Below, piece by piece: positions 1-6,910 of a stretch of 42,240 nt of DNA (position 1 is its first letter; each line of letters opens with the position of its first letter). The notes beneath the pieces were generated by a model. That model was not told the origin of the DNA and did not search any database. It saw nothing but the letters and a program-made list of their open reading frames with translations. Made by a program: the position numbers and the translations under genes. Source of the stretch: Candidatus Dadabacteria bacterium (lineage in GTDB: Bacteria > Desulfobacterota_D > UBA1144 > Nemesobacterales > JADFKM01). The stretch covers positions 1 to 42,240 of the forward strand of contig JADFKM010000011.1 of NCBI GenBank assembly GCA_022564935.1. Reading direction: 5' to 3'.

Positions 1-1
1 G

Positions 2-739
2 CTGGAAGCCGTCGGGTGTCCGATGCCGGACGGTGACACTCCTTGGTCGCTGAAGGGCGCCGTGCTCATCACCGACGACGAGGGCGGCGTGGCTACGCTG
101 CTGGCTCAGGAGCTGACCCGTCGCGGCGCGACGCCCGTAGTCGTGGGGATGGAGCGATCGGGATCGAACGATCGCGGTCACTCGCGCGTGGATCTGGCGG
201 ATCGGGCGGCTGCGGGCAGGTTCCTGGACGATCTTCGGAATCGTCACGGGCGCATCGGGGCAATTGTTCACCTGTCCCCGTTGACGGATAGAAACTCGGG
301 CGCGGATCCGGACGCCAGGCGGTGGATGCGAAGATTGGATGCGGAGCTGCACAGTCTGTTCAACATGGCCCAACACCTTGAGGGCGACCTGCGTCACGAA
401 GGCGCCGGCTGGCTGATGGCGGCCACCCGTATGGGAGGAACGTTCGGTAGCGCCGGCGCGGTGCATGAGTTCTGGCCGGGCCACGGGGCGATCTGCGGGT
501 GGGTCAAGACGGCCGCCCGCGAGTGGACCGATGTTGCGTGTCGCGCCGTCGACTTCGACTTCGACACGTTCCGTCACGTCAACCGGTCGCGGGTGCGCGC
601 GTACGGCGCTGAGCTCAGCTTCGGCAGGACGATGAGGCTTGAGCTTTCCTCTCAAGAAGTCGTTTTCGGAACGGATGACTTCAAAGAGGGCACACAATCA
701 TTCATGGAAAAACGCACCCCCAAGTTCCGGGGTAGTTGA
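2..739 (+). pseudogene. Chimeric fragment: polyketide synthase ketoreductase domain joined to an enoyl-CoA hydratase tail
   Basis: The frame is open to the left edge of the window, so the gene is 5'-partial. Up to about base 560-620 it reads as the NADPH-binding ketoreductase domain of a large type I polyketide or PUFA-synthase-like enzyme. It has a TDDEGGVATLLAQEL nucleotide-binding turn, then IGAIVHLSPL, and a KTAAREW stretch followed by CRAVDFDFD, as in KR domains. The last 25-45 residues are of another kind: DDFKEGTQSFMEKRTPKFRG is the typical end of a crotonase/enoyl-CoA hydratase. No acyl carrier or downstream PKS module follows. The first 600 bases are clearly GC-richer than what follows. 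I read this as two unrelated gene fragments fused in frame at a rearrangement or assembly junction, not as a working enzyme. Confidence 0.6.
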
Positions 740-780
740 CGGGTAGAACGTAGGGTTATTTATGACGGCTATGCCCGTCT

Positions 781-1010
781 TCATCCCCTGTATTTTGAAA
801 AATCGGGCGGCCTTTTTTCGACAAAGGCATTAATGCCCCCCATGGCTTCTCCGGTGGTGTGAAATAGTTCGAGGGAGGTAAGACCCATCCTCGAAATTCC
901 GTAAATGCTGTCTGAATCGGCGTAGAACGAGTACTTGGCCATCTTGAGAGCCGTCGGGCCATCTCAAGCATCTCCCGGGTCCATATCTCCCCCTATTCGG
1001 TGAGCTTGTC
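781..1010 (-). pseudogene. Decayed MenB-like crotonase remnant (C-terminal part)
   Basis: Reading the minus strand, the frame ending at the TGA at 783-781 gives PTALKMAKYSFYADSDS, then a stretch ending EKRPPDFSKYRG. This matches the C-terminus of dihydroxynaphthoyl-CoA synthase (MenB) and close crotonases, where the SFNADSDSI and FVEKRKPDFSK motifs are typical. Upstream of about 965 the homology continues only after a one-base frame change (WTREMLEM), and before that DKLTE is followed by an in-frame TAG near 993. The start, the oxyanion-hole region and the active site are absent. It converges tail to tail with the crotonase tail ending at 739. It is a non-functional remnant; the exact crotonase subfamily is uncertain. 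Confidence 0.6.
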
Positions 1011-1091
1011 GCCCCGTAAAGGCGTATCGATCACGCCATTTAACAGAGGCGGAAGTCGTATCGATGACGGCGTTTTAAAGGGTTGCCGAAG

Positions 1092-1120
1092 TTGACAGCA
1101 ACCCCGCGTTCAGTTAAAGA
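1092..1120 (+). promoter_or_regulatory. Putative sigma-70 promoter of bioB copy 1
   Basis: TTGACA at 1092-1097, a 17-base spacer, and TAAAGA at 1115-1120. The same layout lies in front of the second bioB. It would place transcription start near 1127, about 15 bases before GAGGTGAG at 1141-1148. If real, the upstream TTG start at 1083 lies outside the transcript. Confidence 0.45.
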
Positions 1121-1157
1121 AAAATATTCAAAAAACAAGCGAGGTGAGCCGATTGGC

Positions 1158-2135
1158 ATTTTAGGTGTTGTTGCCGAAAAACTCCTTGAAAAAGAAGAGC
1201 CCATAGGTTTTGACGAGGCTCTTGAGCTTACGGAAATTCCAAAGCGCGATTTACCTGCGCTCGTTTCGCTGGCTGGAAAAGTCACCACTAAATACAACGG
1301 TGAGGGAGTATTCCTGTGCTCCATTATAAGCGCACAGACGGGCAACTGTCCCGAGGACTGCTCGTTCTGCTCACAGTCGTCTCGTTACAGTACGGGCGTG
1401 AAGCCGCAGTCGTTCCTGGTTTCGCAGAAGATTCTAGAGGCGGCGCGGCGCGCTGAGCGGCTGGGTGCCGGGGAGTTTTGTATCGTCATAAGCGCCGGGG
1501 GGCCGTCAAAAAGGGTTTTCAGCCGGGTTCTTGAAGCCGTAGACATGCTGAAGGAGGAGACCGGACTGAAGATCGGATGCTCCCTCGGTAAGCTCACCGA
1601 GGAGCAGGCGCACGCCCTAAAGCAGCACGGGGTTTGGCGCTACAACCACAACATGGAGACCGCTCGAAGCTACTTTCCCAACGTGTGCACCACGCATAAG
1701 TACGACGACAGGCTCAGGACGGCGCTTCTGGTAAAGGAGGCGGGTATGGAGCTTTGTTCGGGGGGAATTATAGGCATGGGAGAGTCGGTGAGGCAGAGGG
1801 TCGAGTTTGCTTTTGAGCTCAGAGACCTCGACCCGAACTTCGTGCCCATAAATTTCCTTAACCCAAGGCCCGGCACCCCGTTTTCAGATATATCCATAGT
1901 CGCTCCGCTTGAGGCCGTGAGGACGATCGCTATATTCAGGCTGATCCTGCCCGGTAAGCGTATCGTAGCTGCGGGCGGAAGGGAAGAAGTGTTGAGAGAC
2001 CTACAGGCCATGGGTCTAATGGCTGGGGCGAACGCAATGATACTGGGCGACTACCTCACCACTCCGGGGCGCTCTCCAGGTGAGGACTTGCGGATGCTCG
2101 ATGACCTTGAGATGCCGGTAATAAAGGATGTTTAA
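1158..2135 (+). CDS. bioB: Biotin synthase BioB, copy 1
   Basis: Radical-SAM enzyme that inserts sulfur into dethiobiotin, the last step of biotin synthesis. The cluster motif CPEDCSFC (Cys-x3-Cys-x2-Cys) lies about 64 residues from the proposed start. WRYNHNMETARSYFPN, LCSGGIIGMGE and the AGGRE segment are all typical BioB features. I chose ATT at 1158 (325 residues). It follows GAGGTGAG by 9 bases, it is conserved in the second copy, and it gives the usual BioB N-terminal length. A TTG at 1083 would add 25 residues that overlap a TTGACA promoter box. Of the expected [2Fe-2S] ligands, the Cys of EFCIV, the Cys of LCSGG and the Arg of GGRE are present. The second Cys appears shifted by one residue (LKIGCSLG where LEVCASLG is usual). 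First gene of the bioB-bioB-bioA-bioF cluster. Confidence 0.93.
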   Translation: MLGVVAEKLLEKEEPIGFDEALELTEIPKRDLPALVSLAGKVTTKYNGEGVFLCSIISAQTGNCPEDCSFCSQSSRYSTGVKPQSFLVSQKILEAARRAERLGAGEFCIVISAGGPSKRVFSRVLEAVDMLKEETGLKIGCSLGKLTEEQAHALKQHGVWRYNHNMETARSYFPNVCTTHKYDDRLRTALLVKEAGMELCSGGIIGMGESVRQRVEFAFELRDLDPNFVPINFLNPRPGTPFSDISIVAPLEAVRTIAIFRLILPGKRIVAAGGREEVLRDLQAMGLMAGANAMILGDYLTTPGRSPGEDLRMLDDLEMPVIKDV

Positions 2136-2240
2136 TCGGTTGGGTCGGTTGACGCGCTAAAGAGGCACGGGCACCTTATTGAGAGAAGGTTGTCCCTTGC
2201 GCTCTCTTTCTAAGGAGAAGGAGCGGCGGTGTTTTCCGTG

Positions 2241-2269
2241 TTGACAATAATCCTGGTATCGTTTAATGA
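2241..2269 (+). promoter_or_regulatory. Putative sigma-70 promoter of bioB copy 2
   Basis: TTGACA at 2241-2246, a 17-base spacer, and TAATGA at 2264-2269. It has the same geometry as the element before the first bioB, followed by the same GAGGTGAG at 2290-2297. The second copy therefore probably has its own promoter rather than depending only on read-through. I see no BirA-type operator. Confidence 0.45.
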
Positions 2270-2306
2270 AAACTACTCGAAAACACTCTGAGGTGAGCCG
2301 ATCAAC

Positions 2307-3284
2307 ATTTTAGGTGTTGCTGCCGAAAAACTCCTTGATAAACAAGAGCCCATCAGCTTCGATGAGGCCATTGAGCTGATCGAGACCCATAAGGAACAGA
2401 TGCCCGACCTTATCTCCCTCGCGAGGAAGGTCACCATAAAATACAACGGGGACGGAGTATTCCTGCGCTCAATCATAAGCGCACAGACGGGAAACTGCCC
2501 GGAGGACTGCTCGTTCTGCTCCCAGTCGGCCCATTCCACCACTCAGATAAACGCACATCCCCTGATGCCCGCTCGCCAAATCCTTGAGGCCGCAAAGCAG
2601 GCCGAGCGTATGGGGGCCGGTGATTTCTGCATCGTTGTGAGCGCAAAAGGGCCGTCAAAACGGCTTTTCGAAGAGGTTCTTGAGGCTGTAGACCTTCTGA
2701 GAGAGGAGACCGGACTGAAGATCGGATGCTCCCTAGGGGAGCTCACCGAGGAGCAAGCTATAACCCTGGAGCGGCACGGGGTTTGGCGTTACAACCACAA
2801 TATGGAGACCGCGCGGAGCTACTTCCCCAACGTGTGCACCACGCATACATACGACGACAGGCTCAGGACGGCGCTTCTGGTAAAGAAGGCGGGCATGCAG
2901 CTGTGCTCGGGGGGGATTATAGGCATGGGTGAGTCTGCGAGACAGAGGGTCGAGTTCGCCTTCGAGCTTCGGGAGCTTGACCCGGGCTGGGTTCCCATAA
3001 ATTTCCTTAACCCCAGGCCCGGAACCCCTTATGAGGACTTGCCTATCATGACACCGTTAGAAGCGGTGAAAACGATCTCGATCTTCAGGCTCATTCTGCC
3101 CGATAAGATCCTCATGATGGCCGGAGGGAGGGAAGTGACCCTTAGAGACCTGCAGGCGATGGGCGTTCTGGCGGGGGCAAACGCCATGATCCTGGGTAAC
3201 TACCTCACCACATCGGGTCGCTCCCCCGAAGAAGACCTGCGCATGCTGGACGACCTGGAGATCCCTGTACGCACGGACTTGTAA
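2307..3284 (+). CDS. bioB: Biotin synthase BioB, copy 2
   Basis: Tandem paralogue of the preceding BioB and clearly a duplication: long stretches are near-identical, such as NHNMETARSYFPNVCTTH. It carries CPEDCSFC for the radical-SAM [4Fe-4S] cluster, DFCIV, LCSGGIIGMGE and the GGRE arginine. LKIGCSLG again shows the shifted cysteine. An in-frame TGA at 2289-2291 replaces the CGA codon of copy 1. The only start matching copy 1 is ATT at 2307, 9 bases after GAGGTGAG, which gives 325 residues. The next ATG (2400) would remove 31 conserved residues. The two copies differ mainly just after the cluster loop (SSRYSTGVKPQSF against SAHSTTQINAHPL) and in scattered surface positions. Why two are kept is not visible; dose, oxygen damage or different sulfur-donor partners are guesses. 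Confidence 0.9.
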   Translation: MLGVAAEKLLDKQEPISFDEAIELIETHKEQMPDLISLARKVTIKYNGDGVFLRSIISAQTGNCPEDCSFCSQSAHSTTQINAHPLMPARQILEAAKQAERMGAGDFCIVVSAKGPSKRLFEEVLEAVDLLREETGLKIGCSLGELTEEQAITLERHGVWRYNHNMETARSYFPNVCTTHTYDDRLRTALLVKKAGMQLCSGGIIGMGESARQRVEFAFELRELDPGWVPINFLNPRPGTPYEDLPIMTPLEAVKTISIFRLILPDKILMMAGGREVTLRDLQAMGVLAGANAMILGNYLTTSGRSPEEDLRMLDDLEIPVRTDL

Positions 3285-3336
3285 ACGGCTCTCGTTCGAC
3301 CCCCTGCCCCTCAAACATGAGCTGTGGTTACCCAAG

Positions 3337-4695
3337 ATGAGTGAAAGCGGCGATAAGCTAAAGGGCTACGACAAACGGTTCATCTGGCACCCCTTCACGC
3401 AAATGCGGGAATACGAGAAGACGGAGCCCGTGGTCGTAGAGCGGGGCGAAGGGGTCTACCTTATCGACAGCGAAGGCAGGAGATACATCGACGGGGTGTC
3501 TTCGCTCTGGGTCACGATTCACGGCCACCGCGTGCCTGAGATAGACCGGGCGATCAAAGACCAGGTCGACAACATAAGCCACAGCACACTGCTGGGGAAC
3601 ACGAACCCCCCCGCCGCCGAGCTGGCAAAGGAGCTTGTGGAGCTGTGCCCTCCGGGCATCGAGAAGGTGTTTTATTCGGGCGACGGGGCAAGCGCGGTGG
3701 AAGTAGCGCTTAAGATGGCATTCCAGTACTGGCTCCACAAGGGCAAGCCTGAAAAACGCAAGTTCGTGTGCCTTGAGAACGGCTACCACGGCGACACTCT
3801 TGGGGCAGTGTCTGTGGGCGGGATAGACATATTCCACGCCACTTTCGAGCCGCTCTTGTTCGAGACATTTAAGGCGCCTTCGTATTACTGCTACCGCTGC
3901 CCGCTGGGGCTTTCCTACCCGGGGTGCGACCTTGCCTGCGCCGGGGAGCATGAGAAGATACTTGCGGAGCACTCCGAGGAAATTGCCGCGGTGATTTTCG
4001 AGCCGTACGTTCAGGCCGCCGGGGGCATGATAGTGTCACCTCCGGGCTACATCAAAAAAGTCAGTGATGCATGCAACAAACACAACGTGCTGCTTATACT
4101 TGACGAAGTGGCCACGGGGTTCGGGCGAACGGGGAAGATGTTCGCATGCGAGCACGAGGGGGTCACGCCCGACATCATGGTGCTCGGCAAGGGGCTTACG
4201 GGGGGCTACCTTCCCCTGTCCGCGACACTTGTGACCCAGGAGGTCTACGATGCCTTTTTGGGTGAGTACGATGAATTCAAGACCTTCTTCCACGGCCACA
4301 GCTACGCAGGGAACCCCCTGGGCTGCGCCGCGGCGCTGGGGAATCTCGAGGCTTTTAGGAACAACGATACCTTGCGGAATCTGCAGCCCAAAATAGACCT
4401 TTTCGAGCGTGAGCTGCGTGAGTTCGGCGGGCTTGCTCACGTGGGCGACGTGAGGAGCAAGGGCCTTATGGCGGGGGTGGAGCTAGTGGAGGACAAGAGT
4501 ACTAAAGCGCCCTACCCGCCGGTGGAGAAGATGGGCTGGAAGGTGGCCGAGCGCGCTAGGGAAGAAGGGGTAATGATAAGGCCGCTCGGAAATGTGGTCG
4601 TGCTAATGCCTCCGATAGGGATCGGAAACGAGCAGCTCAAAGAGCTCCTGGGCGTGACATACCGCGCCATAAGAAGGGCCACCGAGGGTGATTAG
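3337..4695 (+). CDS. bioA: 7,8-diaminononanoate synthase (BioA)
   Basis: PLP-dependent class III aminotransferase of 452 residues that converts 8-amino-7-oxononanoate to 7,8-diaminononanoate. The N-terminal WHPFTQM (about residue 17) is the BioA signature. LDEVATGFGRTGK holds the PLP-ring Asp256, and VLGKGLTGG holds the Schiff-base Lys285. GYHGDT and FFHGHSYAGNPLG are also typical. From recalled sequence it reads closer to the Bacillus subtilis-type BioA, which uses lysine as amino donor, than to the SAM-using E. coli enzyme; that donor choice is inference. A four-cysteine loop, CYRC followed by GCDLAC at 185-201, is present. It starts 52 bases after bioB copy 2 and is probably cotranscribed with it. 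Confidence 0.95.
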   Translation: MSESGDKLKGYDKRFIWHPFTQMREYEKTEPVVVERGEGVYLIDSEGRRYIDGVSSLWVTIHGHRVPEIDRAIKDQVDNISHSTLLGNTNPPAAELAKELVELCPPGIEKVFYSGDGASAVEVALKMAFQYWLHKGKPEKRKFVCLENGYHGDTLGAVSVGGIDIFHATFEPLLFETFKAPSYYCYRCPLGLSYPGCDLACAGEHEKILAEHSEEIAAVIFEPYVQAAGGMIVSPPGYIKKVSDACNKHNVLLILDEVATGFGRTGKMFACEHEGVTPDIMVLGKGLTGGYLPLSATLVTQEVYDAFLGEYDEFKTFFHGHSYAGNPLGCAAALGNLEAFRNNDTLRNLQPKIDLFERELREFGGLAHVGDVRSKGLMAGVELVEDKSTKAPYPPVEKMGWKVAERAREEGVMIRPLGNVVVLMPPIGIGNEQLKELLGVTYRAIRRATEGD

Positions 4696-4746
4696 TTTGA
4701 ATTCTGCCTATCGAGGCGCCTTGCCCCTGGTTTTATAGTACAAGCC

Positions 4747-5922
4747 ATGAAAGACGCTCTCCAGTGGGTTGACGACAGGCTGGAAACGATCCGTGAAAAC
4801 GACCTTTTCAGGGTGCTGACCGAGATTGAAAGCGGACAGTCACCTGAAATCCTGGTCGACGGAAAGCCCTACATACTGCTCGCTTCGAACAACTACCTTG
4901 GCCTGACCACAGACCCACAACTAAAGCAGGCTGCAATACGTGCGGTGGAGGCGTACGGCACAGGCTCAGGCGGCTCGCGGCTCGTCTCCGGTAGCTCCGA
5001 CCTGCACAGGAAGCTCGAGGATAGGATCGCGCGCTTCAAGAAAACCGAGGCGGCAATTCTGTTCAGCTCAGGCTACTTGGCAAACGTGGGCACCATCGCC
5101 GCACTGGTGGGCCCCGGAGACGTCGTTTACAGCGACGAGCTTAACCACGCTTCGATAATTGACGGGTGCAGGCTGTCGAAAGCGGAGGTGAAGGTCTACA
5201 GGCACCGCGACACAAAACACCTCACCTCTATGCTCCGGGACGGAGGTGCAGGAGGCAAGCGGCTCATCGTGACGGACACGGTTTTCAGCATGGACGGCGA
5301 CCTCGCCCCCCTGAGCGAGCTGGTCGATATAGCCGGGCGCCGCGGGGCGATGCTGATGATAGACGAGGCGCACGCAATGGGGGTGCTGGGCGCTAGGGGG
5401 AGCGGCGCTGCCGAGCACTTTTGTGTGGAGGAGGGAGTGCCCATCGTGATGGGTACGCTTTCAAAGGCCGTCGGCTCAATAGGGGGGTACGTTGCCGGGA
5501 GTTGCAAGCTCATCGACTTCATAAGGAACACCGCGCGCACATACATATTCGACACGTCCCTGCCCGCCGCAGCCCTTGCGGCTTCGATGGCCGCAATAGA
5601 CATCATCGAGAGCGAGCCCGAAAGGAGGCGGCGCCTGTGGACATTGATAGAGAAATTCAAGGCCGGGCTTGAAGATGCGGGGATGCGCGTGCTCCCGTCC
5701 CACTCTGCCGTAATACCGGTGCTCATAGGCGAGGCGGCCGCCGCCCTCGAGTTCGCCTCCGCCCTGCGCGAGCACGGGGTTTTTATCCCCGCCGTGCGCC
5801 CGCCGTCGGTGCCTCCGGGGATGTGCAGGCTTAGGGCGACCGTCATGGCCACCCACACACCGGAGCACATCGACAGGGCGCTTAAGGCGTTCAGGGCGGC
5901 GAGGGTTTCGGTAGGCGTTTAG
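4747..5922 (+). CDS. bioF: 8-amino-7-oxononanoate synthase (BioF)
   Basis: Alpha-oxoamine synthase of 391 residues that condenses pimeloyl-thioester with alanine, the first step of biotin ring assembly. NNYLGL, GTGSGGSRLVSG, the LNHASIIDG histidine (His134), IDEAHAMGVLG (Asp206, His209) and GTLSKAVGSIGGY with the PLP Lys240 are all in order. Length is normal for BioF. It lies 51 bases after bioA and is the last biotin gene here: bioC, bioH and bioD are not in the window, so pimeloyl supply and dethiobiotin synthetase must be encoded elsewhere. KBL, a close relative, uses glycine; the biotin-cluster context favours BioF. Confidence 0.93.
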   Translation: MKDALQWVDDRLETIRENDLFRVLTEIESGQSPEILVDGKPYILLASNNYLGLTTDPQLKQAAIRAVEAYGTGSGGSRLVSGSSDLHRKLEDRIARFKKTEAAILFSSGYLANVGTIAALVGPGDVVYSDELNHASIIDGCRLSKAEVKVYRHRDTKHLTSMLRDGGAGGKRLIVTDTVFSMDGDLAPLSELVDIAGRRGAMLMIDEAHAMGVLGARGSGAAEHFCVEEGVPIVMGTLSKAVGSIGGYVAGSCKLIDFIRNTARTYIFDTSLPAAALAASMAAIDIIESEPERRRRLWTLIEKFKAGLEDAGMRVLPSHSAVIPVLIGEAAAALEFASALREHGVFIPAVRPPSVPPGMCRLRATVMATHTPEHIDRALKAFRAARVSVGV

Positions 5923-5976
5923 CCCCTTTTCCACCGCGGAATCCCCCCTTAATCCCCCCGTCCCTCGCCCGCCGTG

Positions 5977-6005
5977 TTGACAAGTGCCAAACCTTACATT
6001 AAGTT
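5977..6005 (+). promoter_or_regulatory. Putative promoter of the aldolase gene
   Basis: TTGACA at 5977-5982, a 17-base spacer, and TAAGTT at 6000-6005, placed 34 bases before the ATG at 6039. This is the same TTGACA-N17-TAA layout as the two bioB promoters. A ribosome site, GAGAGG, sits close to the ATG. Confidence 0.4.
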
Positions 6006-6038
6006 CTTTTTAAAACTATTATAAGAGAGGTGCGTTAG

Positions 6039-6854
6039 ATGGATTGGGGAATGAAAAACCGTATGTCCCGGGTGTTCAAACCGGAAACTGGACGAGCAGT
6101 AATGCTCGCAGTTGACCACGGCTATTTCCTGGGCCCCACTTCGAAGCTGGAAGTGCCCAGGGAAACGATCGAGCCACTTATCCCTTACGCGGACTCTCTG
6201 ATGCTCACGCGCGGCGTGCTTCGGACCTCGGTTGACCCCGGCGCCAATACCAACATAGTTTTGCGGGTGTCGGGCGGAGTGAGCATAGTTGGCCCGGCGC
6301 TCGAAAATGAAGGCATTACCACCTCGATGAGGGAGGCCGTCCGCCTCAACGTGTGCGGTGTGGGACTGTCGGTGTTCATAGGCACCGAGTACGAAAGACA
6401 GACCCTCCTCAGTCTGGCCGAGCTTGTGAACCAGGGCGAGGAGTACGGCATTCCCGTTCTCGCCATCACCGCGGTGGGCAAGGAGCTTGAGAAGCGCGAC
6501 GCCAGGTACCTGTCTCTGTGCTGCAGGGTTTGCGCCGAGCTGGGAGCCCATTACGTAAAGACGTATTACTGCGAGGATTTCGAGAAGGTCACCCGGAGCT
6601 GCCCTGTGCCCGTCGTTATAGCGGGGGGGCCGAAGCTGGACACCGAGCTCGACGCGCTCAAGATGGTCGCAAACGCCATCGAGCAGGGGGCGTCAGGCGT
6701 GGATATGGGAAGGAACATCTGGCAGTCCGACCATCCGGTGCCCATGATAAGGTCGATAAGGGCGGTCGTGCACGAGGGCTACACCCCCGAAGACGCATAC
6801 GACCTTTTCAGGTCTCTCAAGGAGAAGGGTTCTAAGAAAGCAGCGAGCGTGTGA
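6039..6854 (+). CDS. Class I aldolase of the DhnA/LsrF family
   Basis: 271-residue TIM-barrel aldolase. It aligns from its first residues with E. coli LsrF (DWGMKNRMSRVF, AVDHGYFLGPT, LTRGVLR, IAGGPKL and ASGVDMGRNIWQSDHPV). LsrF is the thiolase that breaks down phosphorylated autoinducer-2 product. The Schiff-base lysine is Lys174 in YVKTYY, and Asp26 in AVDHG is also conserved. The rest of the lsr operon (lsrK, lsrG, transporter, lsrR) is absent from the window. The next gene is instead a zinc alcohol dehydrogenase, 56 bases on. The substrate is therefore open: relatives include fructose-bisphosphate aldolase and the ADH synthase of the alternative aromatic pathway. I would annotate it as an LsrF-like aldolase of unknown substrate. 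Confidence 0.85.
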   Translation: MDWGMKNRMSRVFKPETGRAVMLAVDHGYFLGPTSKLEVPRETIEPLIPYADSLMLTRGVLRTSVDPGANTNIVLRVSGGVSIVGPALENEGITTSMREAVRLNVCGVGLSVFIGTEYERQTLLSLAELVNQGEEYGIPVLAITAVGKELEKRDARYLSLCCRVCAELGAHYVKTYYCEDFEKVTRSCPVPVVIAGGPKLDTELDALKMVANAIEQGASGVDMGRNIWQSDHPVPMIRSIRAVVHEGYTPEDAYDLFRSLKEKGSKKAASV

Positions 6855-6910
6855 TGCGCCGGTGACTCCTCTAACACCCGTATTCAATTACTCATAAGGA
6901 TATTCCTGCT

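Noticed and set aside
2266-2313. Leader peptide (16 codons) before bioB copy 2
   Set aside because: Its ATG lies inside the proposed -10 box, so it would not be transcribed; copy 1 has no start in the same frame.
6039-6854. AI-2 quorum-signal breakdown locus (lsr)
   Set aside because: Only the LsrF-like aldolase is present; kinase, LsrG, transporter and repressor are missing.
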